Source: Thiorhodococcus drewsii AZ1 (lineage in GTDB: Bacteria > Pseudomonadota > Gammaproteobacteria > Chromatiales > Chromatiaceae). From it: 64,000 nt of DNA. Shown one piece after another: positions 38,430 through 47,102 of the stretch (position 1 is its first letter; the number at the start of each line of letters is the position of its first letter). The translations under genes were made by a program, and so were the position numbers. The stretch covers positions 62,001 through 126,000 of the forward strand of contig NZ_AFWT01000011.1 of NCBI RefSeq assembly GCF_000224065.1, given 5' to 3'. The notes below the pieces were generated by a model, which saw only the letters and a list, made by a program, of their open reading frames with translations, searched no databases and had not been told where the DNA came from.

Positions 38430-39383
38430 ATGCCTTTTTCACATGGCTATGCGTTCGACCCAAGCTACGGCTTCGACCTTGAGCGGCTTCTCGCAATCGC
38501 GCCTCCCCAGGAACCGGACGATTTCACCGCCTTTTGGCGTGCCAGGCTGGAGCGCGCGCTCAGGGTCGAGACGAATCCGCGTCTATCGACATCCACACTG
38601 GTGGATCCGCATTTCCGCGTCATCGATCTCCAGTACCGATCGACCGACGGCTTTCAGATCGGTGGCTGGCTGCTGATTCCGATGCATGCAGACATCCGGC
38701 GCGGCATCCTTTTGGGACACGGCTACGGCGGTATCGATCGGCCTCCCATCTCCCTGCCGCGCCAGGATTGCGTCTATCTGGTTCCCTGTTTTCGAGGCCT
38801 CTCGCTCAGCCGACGGCCACCCATTTCTGAGGATCCGAATTGGCACGTCCTGCATGATATTCAGAGCCCCAATCGCTACATCATCGGTGGTTGCGTCGAA
38901 GACATCTGGACCGGCGTCAGCGTACTGCTGGATCTCTTTCCCGAGGTCCAAGGACACGTCGGCTATGCGGGCATCAGCCTCGGGGGCGGATTGGGGGCCA
39001 TGGCGATGGCCTGGGACGCACGTATTGGGCGCGGACACCTCAATGTGCCGACCTTCGGCCATCAGCCATTACGGTTGAAGTTGCCGAGCGCCGGCAGCGC
39101 CGAGTCGGTGCGAGACTTCGTGAACGATCGCGGTCGCGTACCCAACGCCTTGCGTTACATGGACGCCGCAATCGCCGCGCGTTACATCCGCCAGCCGATG
39201 CACATCGCCGCCGCGCGCTTTGACCCCGTGGTTCCTCCGCCCGGTCAGTTCGCGGTCTACAACGCCATTCCGGGCGACAAGCGACTGATGGTGCTGCAGG
39301 CCGGGCATTTCGACTATCCGGATCGGGTGGGCGAGGCGCGGGAACTGGTCAGTCAGCTGTGGAGCTTTTTCGCACCCTTGTGA
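38430..39383 (+). CDS. Acetylxylan esterase/cephalosporin-C deacetylase-like hydrolase
   Basis: A 317-residue alpha/beta hydrolase without signal peptide. The nucleophile is in GYAGISLGGGLGAM, the acid in AAARFDPVVPPP and the His in VLQAGHFDYPDR, a complete triad. The N-terminal LQYRSTDGFQIGGWLLIP and the RGILLGHGYGG oxyanion region fit the AXE1 family, which removes acetyl groups from sugars. It directly follows the phosphodiester glycosidase-like gene and faces a TRAP transporter operon, hinting at use of an acetylated or phosphorylated sugar. Confidence 0.82.
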   Translation: MPFSHGYAFDPSYGFDLERLLAIAPPQEPDDFTAFWRARLERALRVETNPRLSTSTLVDPHFRVIDLQYRSTDGFQIGGWLLIPMHADIRRGILLGHGYGGIDRPPISLPRQDCVYLVPCFRGLSLSRRPPISEDPNWHVLHDIQSPNRYIIGGCVEDIWTGVSVLLDLFPEVQGHVGYAGISLGGGLGAMAMAWDARIGRGHLNVPTFGHQPLRLKLPSAGSAESVRDFVNDRGRVPNALRYMDAAIAARYIRQPMHIAAARFDPVVPPPGQFAVYNAIPGDKRLMVLQAGHFDYPDRVGEARELVSQLWSFFAPL

Positions 39384-39418
39384 GGGTGTTTGCGCGCGCG
39401 ATGCGTCTCTTTCAAGTC

Positions 39419-40708
39419 TCAACGGCTCATTGGCAGCAGGAGTGCGAGTCCTGGGAAGGCGATCAGGGCGCCGATGCGGATGAAGTCCATGGTGACGAAG
39501 GGTAGGAGTCCGTGAAAGATGCTCGACAGGGGCACGGTTTTGGTGACCGACCGCAGGACGAAGGCGTTCATGCCGACCGGCGGTGTGATGTAGCTGATCT
39601 CGGTGGCGACGACCACGAAGATGCCGAACCAGATGAGATCGAAGCCGGACGCGGCTACCACGGGATAGAGGATCGGCACGGTCAGCAGCACCATCGACAG
39701 GCTTTCAAGCACGCTGCCGAGCAGGAGATAGACGCCCAGGATGGCCAGAATCAGCAGGAGCGAGCTGTCTGCGAGCGGCCCGAGCGCCTCCCGGATGTCG
39801 GAGGCCATGCCGGAGAGGTTGACGTAGTTGGAGAAGGTGAGGGCGCCGAACAGGATGAAGAACATGATGGCCGTCAGCTTGGCCGTCTCGGCCAGGGTCT
39901 CGATGGTGCGCCGTATCTGGAGTTGCCCTCTGAGCGCCGTCAGCAACATGGCACCGGCCGCGCCCATGCCGGCCGCCTCGGTGGCGGTGAAGACCCCGAA
40001 ATAGATGCCGCCCATCACGAAGGCGAATAGGACCATCGCACCGGCGACACCGCGCAATGCGGCCAGACGTGCTCGCAGTGGAAGTTTGGGTTCGACGGGG
40101 ATCTCGCGGCCCTTGCCGACCGACACGCTGAACCGAACCGCCACCATGTAGCCGACGACGCCGAGCAGTCCGGGCAGAATGCCGGCCAGGAACAGTTTGC
40201 CGATGTCCTGCTGGGTCATGATGCCGTAGAAAACCAGGATGACCGACGGTGGAATCAGGATGCCGAGCGTGCCGCCGGCAGCAACGGAGGCCGTCGCCAG
40301 ACCGTCCGGGTAGCCGAAGCGCCGCATCGAGGGCAGTGCGATCCGCGACATGGTCGCCGCAGTCGCCAGCGAGGAGCCGCACACAGAGGAGAAGCCGCCG
40401 CAGGCGACGACGGTGGCCATGGCGAGCCCGCCGCGCCGATGACGCAGCCAGGCGTAGGCGGCGTCGTAGAGTTCGTGGGCGATTCCGGACTGCACCACGA
40501 AATTCCCCATCACCAGGAACAGCGGCAGCACCGAGAGCGAATAGGTGCGACTGTTGTCGAAGACGGTCTGTCCAAGCAGCGACAGCGCCGGGTCGACACC
40601 GATCAGTGTCGCGGTGCCGAGCGTGCCGACGAGGAGCATGGAGGCGGCCAGCGGAACGCCGGCCAGCATCAGAATGACGAGCAGAAGAATACCGTAGGGC
40701 CAATCCAT
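39419..40708 (-). CDS. TRAP transporter large membrane subunit (DctM)
   Basis: A 429-residue permease with about twelve hydrophobic segments, containing the family block VCGSSLATAATMSRIALPSM and AAGGTLGILIPPSVILVFYG and the later ISYITPPVGMNAFVLRSV. The start at 40708 (MDWPYGILLLVIL) matches the family; an ATG 20 codons upstream overlaps the small subunit gene and was not chosen. It imports, with the small subunit and binding protein, an organic anion driven by sodium or proton gradient. Confidence 0.93.
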   Translation of the reverse strand: MDWPYGILLLVILMLAGVPLAASMLLVGTLGTATLIGVDPALSLLGQTVFDNSRTYSLSVLPLFLVMGNFVVQSGIAHELYDAAYAWLRHRRGGLAMATVVACGGFSSVCGSSLATAATMSRIALPSMRRFGYPDGLATASVAAGGTLGILIPPSVILVFYGIMTQQDIGKLFLAGILPGLLGVVGYMVAVRFSVSVGKGREIPVEPKLPLRARLAALRGVAGAMVLFAFVMGGIYFGVFTATEAAGMGAAGAMLLTALRGQLQIRRTIETLAETAKLTAIMFFILFGALTFSNYVNLSGMASDIREALGPLADSSLLLILAILGVYLLLGSVLESLSMVLLTVPILYPVVAASGFDLIWFGIFVVVATEISYITPPVGMNAFVLRSVTKTVPLSSIFHGLLPFVTMDFIRIGALIAFPGLALLLPMSR

Positions 40709-40748
40709 CAGGGTCTCGGGGCGGGTCAGTGGGGTAGGCTGCTTGAGT

Positions 40749-41270
40749 TCAGTCGATGCATGGGGCACCGTCGGTCTGGCGATGACCCTGGGTGCGGAAG
40801 ATCACCATACCGATCAGCAGGACCGAGGCCAGCCAGCAGAGTACCGCCGCCCCATAGGCGAAGGGGGCGATCGGTAGGCGCAAATAGATGCTCGTCTGGC
40901 CGTAGCTGGCGAGCATCCCGCCCATGACCAGGAGCCGCCAGCCGATCACGCCCAGCACCAGGGCATTGACGAGCCGCGCCAGGGTGAGCAAGGGGGTGCG
41001 CGTCCAGGCCGGCAGGCGCTCGGTGAGGAGATCCACCGTGACGTGACCATCGGACAGCGAGACCAGCGGAAGGCCGAGGAAGACCACGCCGACGAGCATC
41101 AGCTCGGTGAGTTCGCCGGCCCCCGGCAAGGGCGCGGCGAACAGATAGCGGCCGATGACATCCACCACCGTCAGCAGAATCATCGCCAGCATGGTCAGGG
41201 CGCAGGCGCCCCCGAGCAGTGCCGAGCCGATATCAGCGAGCGAGCGGCTTGGCATGAACGGCAGTCTCAT
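40749..41270 (-). CDS. TRAP transporter small membrane subunit (DctQ)
   Basis: A 173-residue protein with four hydrophobic segments (ALTMLAMILLTVVDVIGRYL; LTELMLVGVVFLGLPLVSL and two more) and the conserved G-x-GELTE-like loop between them. Its ATG overlaps the stop of the binding-protein gene, and 40 bases separate it from the chosen start of the large subunit gene. It bridges binding protein and permease in the membrane. Confidence 0.88.
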   Translation of the reverse strand: MRLPFMPSRSLADIGSALLGGACALTMLAMILLTVVDVIGRYLFAAPLPGAGELTELMLVGVVFLGLPLVSLSDGHVTVDLLTERLPAWTRTPLLTLARLVNALVLGVIGWRLLVMGGMLASYGQTSIYLRLPIAPFAYGAAVLCWLASVLLIGMVIFRTQGHRQTDGAPCID

Positions 41271-42277
41271 CGGGTCTCGGCGGCGATACGGGCCTTCATA
41301 TCGTCCATGGCCGCCTTGGCGTCGACACCCGTCGCCGCGATTTCATCGAGTTTCGACTCGATGACCGGATCCAGCATCTGGTGCAGTGTGCCGAGCTGTT
41401 CCTCGGTGGCGACATGGAGCTGGACCTTGCCTTCCAGCGCGTCGCGTCCGGCTGCGTCGGCTGCGTCCCAGGCCTCGCCGGCGAGACGGGCCAGTGCCTC
41501 GCCCGAGACGCTGTCGATGGCGGCCTTGTCGGCCTCGGACAGACGATCCCATGTGCGCCTGTTCATCACGAAGAAGAACGAGGTGTTGTAGAGACCGCCG
41601 GGGACCACGAAGCCCTGGTCGACCAGGCCGTCCAGACGAAAAAAGGTGACGGATTCGAAGGGGAACAGGATGCCGTCCGCGACCCCGCCCGAGATGAGCT
41701 CATAGGCCTTGGACGAGGGGCTTTGGACCGGGACCGCGCCGAGCGCGGTGGCGACGTCGTTCGCCATGCCGCCGCCGATGCGCAGCTTGGCTCCGGCGAT
41801 ACCGTCGAGCGAGGAGAGATCGCGTCCCTTGGTGAAGACCTCGCCGGGACCGTGGGTGAAGACGCCCAGGACCTTGACGCCTGCATATTCTCCAGCCGCT
41901 TCGAGCCGCTCCTTGAATACCTGCCAATAGGCGATCGAAATGGCCTCGGAGCTGTCACCCAGGAAGGGAAGCTCAGCGAGCATGGAGGTCTTGAAACGGC
42001 CCGGCGTGTAGGCCTGGGCGCCGAAGGTGATGTCGGCAATTCCGTTGGCCGCGAGATCGTAATGGGCCGGCGGTGGTCCGAGCGGCGCGTCTAGGATCTG
42101 GATCGAGACGCGTCCTTCGGTCGCCTTCTCTACAGCCGCCTTCCAGGGCAGCATCACATCCTTCACGACCGGATGGCTCGTCGGCAGCCAGTTCGAAAAT
42201 CGAAGCGTCTCGGCGGAGGCCGATCCAGCGAGCGCGATCAGTCCGGCGGTTACGCCGGTCAACAGGGCACGGAGCAT
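41267..42277 (-). CDS. TRAP transporter substrate-binding protein (DctP)
   Basis: A 336-residue periplasmic protein with a signal peptide (LLTGVTAGLIALAGSASA, cleavage before ETL). Mature residues begin LRFSNWLPTSHPVVKDVMLP; later blocks are GIADITFGAQAYTPGRF, LRIGGGMANDVATALGAVPV, and the Arg that usually contacts a carboxylate in KLRIGGG. It is the first gene of the binding-small-large set. The ligand cannot be predicted; carboxylates and related anions are usual. Confidence 0.92.
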   Translation of the reverse strand: MLRALLTGVTAGLIALAGSASAETLRFSNWLPTSHPVVKDVMLPWKAAVEKATEGRVSIQILDAPLGPPPAHYDLAANGIADITFGAQAYTPGRFKTSMLAELPFLGDSSEAISIAYWQVFKERLEAAGEYAGVKVLGVFTHGPGEVFTKGRDLSSLDGIAGAKLRIGGGMANDVATALGAVPVQSPSSKAYELISGGVADGILFPFESVTFFRLDGLVDQGFVVPGGLYNTSFFFVMNRRTWDRLSEADKAAIDSVSGEALARLAGEAWDAADAAGRDALEGKVQLHVATEEQLGTLHQMLDPVIESKLDEIAATGVDAKAAMDDMKARIAAETR

Positions 42278-42629
42278 AGAGATCCCCTTAGATTATCGGT
42301 GTGTCCGAGCCGAGCGCGGCATTTCCGGACACTTTATGCGGAAAACGTAACATGGAGAAAGTCGCCGAGAAAGCGGAATTTCGAATCAGTCCACGAACCT
42401 CATCATCGCCTGGGTGAAGCGCAACGACACTCCGGAGCGCTGCCAGCGCCCTTTCGGTGCGCGTTCGCGCCTGGCCCCAATGGGGACAACTTCCTCGAAA
42501 AGGTCATGCGATCGTCACTCGCATGTCATAGATCCTCAATCGGACCTGCTTAGCATCCTTCTCGAATTCGACGTCCAGGCGCGCGCATGGCGCGGTTTCG
42601 GACCCATTTCCACAATACGAGAAACGACG
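42278..42629. other. Divergent intergenic region between TRAP operon and phytase-like gene
   Basis: About 350 bases. It carries phased GTCA repeats described separately, and the promoters of both transcription units are expected here. An open frame leading into the phytase gene has no ribosome binding site and was rejected. Confidence 0.4.
42502..42529 (+). promoter_or_regulatory. Phased GTCA repeats resembling a Pho box
   Basis: GGTCAT, CGTCAC and TGTCAT are spaced so that the three GTCA cores start exactly 11 bases apart (42503, 42514, 42525), the period of PhoB direct repeats. They lie about 100 bases before the start of the phytase-like esterase. The match to the full consensus is partial and no clear -10 follows. 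Confidence 0.35.
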
Positions 42630-44996
42630 ATGCAGACATCGACACGGGGAATCTTCCTGCCCTCCTTGCTTGCGATGGGGGTGGCCATGGCGACTCAGGC
42701 CCAGGCCGATACCGGCTGGAATGGGGTATCAGCCACGATTTCCGACCTGAGATCCGGTGAGGTTGGCGCGCGCTTTCAGCGCATCGCGACGTTCGGCAAC
42801 TATCTGAACCTCGATGCGGAGGATCTCGACGAGGAGACCGTCTCCGAAATCGTCGCCGCCACCAAGGATGGCGAGACGCTCGTCTATACCGACAGCCCGG
42901 GCGAGTCGATTGGGTTCGTCGATATCAGTGATCCCACCAAGCCGATGCCACTCGGCCGTGTTGCGGTGGGCGGCGAGCCGACCTCGGTCGATGTGATCGG
43001 CAACCTGCTGGCACTGGTCGCGGTCAACACGAGCGATGATTTCCTGAATACCAGCGGCCGACTGCTGGTGGTGAACATTCCGCGACAGACCCTTGTCGGC
43101 TGGATCGAGCTCGACGGTCAGCCGGATTCCATCAAGATCAGCAGCGATGGCGACTATGCCGCCATCGCTATCGAGAACGAGCGTAACGAGGAGGCGACGG
43201 TCGACGGCGTTGAGGGCGGTCTGCCGCAGGATCCGCCCGGCTATCTGGCGATCGTCGATATCCATGGCACGGATCCGAGCGGCTGGAATCTGCGTCGCGT
43301 GGAACTGACCGGTCTCGCCAGCTACGGCAGCAGCGATCCCGAGCCCGAATTCGTCGACGTCAACGCACAGAATCAGGTGATCGTCTCGCTTCAGGAGAAC
43401 AATCATCTGGTGGTCGTGGATCTGCCGAGCGGCGAGATCCTCAAGGACTTCGACGCTGGCGCGGTGGATCTCACCGGGGTCGACGCCACGGAGGACGGCA
43501 TCATCTCGCTCACCGAGACGCTCGACGGCGTTGCGCGCGAACCGGATGCCGTGTCCTGGGTGCCCCTGGATCCGCGCGGCGACAGCCATTTGATCGCGAC
43601 CGCCAACGAGGGCGATCTCTTCGGCGGCAGTCGTGGCTTTTCGCTCTTCGATCCGAAGCTCGGAGGCGACCCGCTGGTCTTCGACAGCGGGGCCTCGCTC
43701 GACGCCATCGCGGCCCAATTCGGTCACTATCCAGAGGACCGCTCCGAGAACAAGGGGAGCGAGCCGGAGGCGGTCGAGTTCGGCCGCTTCGGCCGCCAGG
43801 ACTATCTCTTCGTGGGATCGGAGCGCGGCAGCTTTGTCGCCGTCTACAGGATGAACCAGGGACAGCCGGAGTTCTTCCAGCTTCTGCCGGCACCGCTCGG
43901 TCCAGAGGGCCTGCTGGCGATCCCGTCGCGCAATCTGCTCATCGCCTCGGGCGAGAAGGACGATCCTTCGTACGGCGTGCGCTCGAGCATGATGATCTAT
44001 CAGCTCAAGCGCGGCAGACCGGACTATCCGCAGATCCTCTCAGCAGACGACGGCACCGGCGCACCGATCACCTGGGCGGCGCTTTCCGGGATGGTTGCCG
44101 ACCCCAACGATTCGAACCGACTGTTCGCCGTTTGGGACTCCTTCTTCTCCGAGAGCCGCATCCTCACCATCGACGTCTCACAGTCCCCCGCCGTCATTAC
44201 GGACGCCATGACCATGAGCGGCGGCACCGGCAACTATGACCCTGAGGGTATCGCCATTGCGCCGGACGGTAGCTTTTGGATCGCCAGCGAGGGCAACAAG
44301 GACGACTCGCGCCCCAACCGCTTGCTGCAGGTCGACTCCAGCACCGGCACGGTCCTGCAGGAGATCGGTCTGCCGAGCGAAATTCTCGCCTGTCGCGCGG
44401 CCTCCGAGGAGACCGCGACGCTTGGTTCGGGCTTCGAGGGGCTCGCGGTTCAGGGCGATGCCTCCGGGTACCGTCTGCTGGTCGCCCAGCAGCGCGGCTG
44501 GAACTACACCACCTCGGCCTGTGAGGATCTGGATGACGATGCCGGTGGGCTCGATGCCAACGGCCAGCCGCTACGGACGCGGATCTGGACCTATGATCCG
44601 GTCAGCGGCGACTGGGGCCACATCGGCTGGGAATTGGCGGCGGTTCCGGAGCATGCGAGCTGGGTCGGTTTGTCCGAGATCAGTGCCATGCCGAACGGCG
44701 CCTATGTCCTGATCGAGCGCGACAACCGCTCCGGCGATTTCGCCGTGACCAAGAACCTGGTCGAAGTGAGCGCGGCCGCCATGACCGATGGTCTGATTTC
44801 CGCGTCGGAAAAATCGACCTTCGATCTCATCCCCAGCCTCAAGGCCACCAACGGCTGGATGACCGACAAGCCGGAAGGCGTTGCCGTCACCCGTCGAGGG
44901 CGCGTCTATCTGGTGACCGACAACGACGGTGTCGATGGCTGGTCGGGTGAGACCTGGTTCCTCGACCTGGGTCGTTATCCGCGTCTCTTCGACTGA
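42630..44996 (+). CDS. Secreted phytase-like esterase with N-terminal beta-propeller
   Basis: The ATG at 42630 gives 788 residues with a signal peptide (FLPSLLAMGVAMATQAQA, cleavage before DTG). The first half has WD-like or LVIVN-type repeats (GFVDISDPTKPMPLGRVAV; LLVVNIPRQTLVGWIELDGQ), suggesting a propeller. The second half, from about residue 475, contains AALSGMVADPNDSNRLFAVW, YDPEGIAIAPDGSFWIASEG, and KPEGVAVTRRGRVYLVTDND, the pattern of the esterase-like phytase domain. It probably hydrolyses phosphate esters in the periplasm or outside. It stands alone. Confidence 0.75.
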   Translation: MQTSTRGIFLPSLLAMGVAMATQAQADTGWNGVSATISDLRSGEVGARFQRIATFGNYLNLDAEDLDEETVSEIVAATKDGETLVYTDSPGESIGFVDISDPTKPMPLGRVAVGGEPTSVDVIGNLLALVAVNTSDDFLNTSGRLLVVNIPRQTLVGWIELDGQPDSIKISSDGDYAAIAIENERNEEATVDGVEGGLPQDPPGYLAIVDIHGTDPSGWNLRRVELTGLASYGSSDPEPEFVDVNAQNQVIVSLQENNHLVVVDLPSGEILKDFDAGAVDLTGVDATEDGIISLTETLDGVAREPDAVSWVPLDPRGDSHLIATANEGDLFGGSRGFSLFDPKLGGDPLVFDSGASLDAIAAQFGHYPEDRSENKGSEPEAVEFGRFGRQDYLFVGSERGSFVAVYRMNQGQPEFFQLLPAPLGPEGLLAIPSRNLLIASGEKDDPSYGVRSSMMIYQLKRGRPDYPQILSADDGTGAPITWAALSGMVADPNDSNRLFAVWDSFFSESRILTIDVSQSPAVITDAMTMSGGTGNYDPEGIAIAPDGSFWIASEGNKDDSRPNRLLQVDSSTGTVLQEIGLPSEILACRAASEETATLGSGFEGLAVQGDASGYRLLVAQQRGWNYTTSACEDLDDDAGGLDANGQPLRTRIWTYDPVSGDWGHIGWELAAVPEHASWVGLSEISAMPNGAYVLIERDNRSGDFAVTKNLVEVSAAAMTDGLISASEKSTFDLIPSLKATNGWMTDKPEGVAVTRRGRVYLVTDNDGVDGWSGETWFLDLGRYPRLFD

Positions 44997-45007
44997 AGCA
45001 GACCCTG

Positions 45008-45041
45008 ATCGGAGGTCCCGCCCCGCGTCGGGGCCTCCGAT
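45008..45041 (+). terminator. Hairpin after the phytase-like gene
   Basis: ATCGGAGG and CCTCCGAT enclose a second stem CCCCG/CGGGG around a CGT loop; the hairpin is very GC-rich but is not followed by a T-run. Confidence 0.55.
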
Positions 45042-45381
45042 GGCACGACCGGGCGGGTTGGACTGAATACCCGGTGGATATATTTCGTCAGTGCTGTAGC
45101 ATATCCCTCGGCTACGCAATGTGGCCGATTGGATCGGCACCCTCGTGTGCCACATCAAGACGGCGGCTTCTGACCGCCAACTCAATCACAGTCTCTGTGT
45201 TCAGCGCGGGTCTTCGCCCGCACGACACGACGCAGCATCCGCGTCGATCGATCGTTCGTATCTTCTGGAGTCTCGAGCATTCGCGTGCCTTGACTTCGCA
45301 CAAACAGGGATGGCGTGTGCCTGCTCGGCATGCGTCTTTCGCTGATTGCATTTCCATTCCATTGACGGGAGTCGAGATCGC
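45042..45381. other. Upstream region of the betaine synthesis genes
   Basis: About 340 bases without a convincing ORF. It is a likely site of osmotic control of the following two genes, but I could not define a promoter: TTGGAC and TATATT near 45059-45085 are only 15 bases apart. Confidence 0.35.
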
Positions 45382-46200
45382 ATGATCAATACAGCAGTCA
45401 AACAAGAATTCGGGTCGAACCCACTCAAGGTTCGCGACACGAATCACTATCAGGCCGAGTACGTTCATTCGTTCGTCGATAGATGGGATCAGCTGATCGA
45501 TTGGGACCGCCGGGCCGAGAGCGAGGGCGACTTCTTCATCCGTCTCCTCCAGGAGCAGGGCGCCAGGAAGGTGCTGGACGTTGCGACGGGGACCGGTTTC
45601 CACTCGGTCCAGCTGCTCAAGGCCGGTTTCGAGGTGACCAGTGCCGACGGCAGCCCGGTCATGCTCGGTAAGGCGTTCGAGAACGCGCGCAAGCGCAACC
45701 ATATCCTGCGGACCGTGCATGCCGATTGGCGCTGGCTCAATCGCGACGTTCACGACTATTACGACGCGGTCATCTGTCTCGGCAACTCCTTCACCCACCT
45801 GCACGATGAGAAAGATCGGCGCAAGGCGTTGGCCGAGTTCTATGCGACGCTGAGGCACGACGGCGTGCTTATCCTCGATCAGCGCAATTACGACGCCATC
45901 CTCGACCACCAGATCGAGCCACGCCATAACTTCTATTATTGCGGTGATAACGTCCGTGCCACCCCAGAGCACATGGATGACTCGCTGGCGCGCTTCCGCT
46001 ATGAATTCCCGGGCGATGAGGTCTTCCACCTCAACATGTTCCCGCTGCGCAAGCAGTATATGCAGCGTCTGTTACACGAGGTCGGCTTCCAGCGCGTCAC
46101 CACCTATGGCGACTTCAAGGAAACCTACCGCGAATCCGAGCCCGACTATTTCATCCACGTTGCTGAGAAGCGTTACATCGAAGGGGGTGACGAGGAATGA
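45382..46200 (+). CDS. Glycine/sarcosine N-methyltransferase
   Basis: A 272-residue SAM-dependent enzyme making sarcosine and dimethylglycine from glycine. The ATG at 45382 gives MINTAVKQEFGSNPLKVRDT, then EYVHSFVDRWDQLIDWDRRA, VLDVATGTGFHSVQLLKAGF (SAM site), LRTVHADWRWLNRD and ICLGNSFTHLHDEKDRRKAL, closely resembling the Halorhodospira enzyme that I recall. Its stop overlaps the next start as ATGA. Glycine betaine made this way is the main compatible solute in halophilic phototrophs, which fits a salt-adapted host. Confidence 0.94.
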   Translation: MINTAVKQEFGSNPLKVRDTNHYQAEYVHSFVDRWDQLIDWDRRAESEGDFFIRLLQEQGARKVLDVATGTGFHSVQLLKAGFEVTSADGSPVMLGKAFENARKRNHILRTVHADWRWLNRDVHDYYDAVICLGNSFTHLHDEKDRRKALAEFYATLRHDGVLILDQRNYDAILDHQIEPRHNFYYCGDNVRATPEHMDDSLARFRYEFPGDEVFHLNMFPLRKQYMQRLLHEVGFQRVTTYGDFKETYRESEPDYFIHVAEKRYIEGGDEE

Positions 46201-47039
46201 GCGCAACCTATTCCAACGTGGTCGAGACGGCACGGACCTATTACAACAGCGAGGATGCGGACAACTTCTACTTCCATGTCTGGGGAGGGGAAGACATTCA
46301 CATCGGTCTCTATGAGAGCACCGATAGCCCGATCGCCGAATCCAGCCGCCGCACTGTCGAGCGCATGTCTACGAGCGTGCAAGGGTTGGGCCCGGAGACC
46401 CGTGCGCTGGATCTCGGCAGCGGTTACGGTGGTGCGGCGCGGTATCTGGCGAAGACCTTCGGCTGCAGCGTGACCGCGCTGAACCTCAGCGAGCGCGAGA
46501 ACGCGCGCAATCGCGAGATGAGCCAGGAACAGGGTGTCGGTCACCTGATCGAGGTCGTCGAAGGCAGCTTCGAATCCGTCCCGGCGCCGGACGCCTCCTT
46601 TGATCTGGTGTGGTCGCAGGACGCGATCCTGCACAGCGGAGAGCGCGATCAGGTCATCCGTGAGGCGGCTCGTGTTCTGCGTCCCGGGGGCACGCTGATC
46701 TTCACCGATCCCATGCAGGCAGACGACTGCCCGGATGGCGTTCTGCAACCGGTCTACGACCGCATCCATCTCGACTCGCTCGGTTCAATCGGCTTCTATC
46801 GCGCGGCTGCGGCTCGTCATGGTCTGCAGGAGGTTGAGGTTATCGAGCTGACGCCGAATCTGATCGTCCACTATGCCCGAGTCCAGCAAGAACTCGAACG
46901 GGTTCGGTCCGACCTCGACGGCCTGGTTTCCGAAGCCTATATCGACCGCATGCTGGCCGGATTGGGCCATTGGGTCGAGGCCGGAGAGAAGGGCTATCTG
47001 AGCTGGGGCATTCTGCACTTCAGTAAGCCGAGCTCCTGA
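46197..47039 (+). CDS. Sarcosine/dimethylglycine N-methyltransferase
   Basis: A 280-residue SAM-dependent enzyme completing glycine betaine synthesis. It starts MSATYSNVVETARTYYNSED, then NFYFHVWGGEDIHIGLYES, ALDLGSGYGGAARYLAKTFG (SAM site), and DLVWSQDAILHSGERDQVIR, as in SDMT proteins. It overlaps the first methyltransferase by four bases and the two are clearly one operon; no transporter or regulator is included. Hairpin 47049-47069 ends it. Confidence 0.94.
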   Translation: MSATYSNVVETARTYYNSEDADNFYFHVWGGEDIHIGLYESTDSPIAESSRRTVERMSTSVQGLGPETRALDLGSGYGGAARYLAKTFGCSVTALNLSERENARNREMSQEQGVGHLIEVVEGSFESVPAPDASFDLVWSQDAILHSGERDQVIREAARVLRPGGTLIFTDPMQADDCPDGVLQPVYDRIHLDSLGSIGFYRAAAARHGLQEVEVIELTPNLIVHYARVQQELERVRSDLDGLVSEAYIDRMLAGLGHWVEAGEKGYLSWGILHFSKPSS

Positions 47040-47048
47040 TCCCGAGGC

Positions 47049-47069
47049 GCGGCGGGCTTGGCTCGCCGC
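47049..47069 (+). terminator. Hairpin after the betaine operon
   Basis: GCGGCGGGC pairs with GCTCGCCGC (one G-U) around TTG. It lies ten bases after the stop, between convergent genes. Confidence 0.5.
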
Positions 47070-47102
47070 CCGGACGAAGCGCGGTTCAATCCGGGGATGC
47101 CG

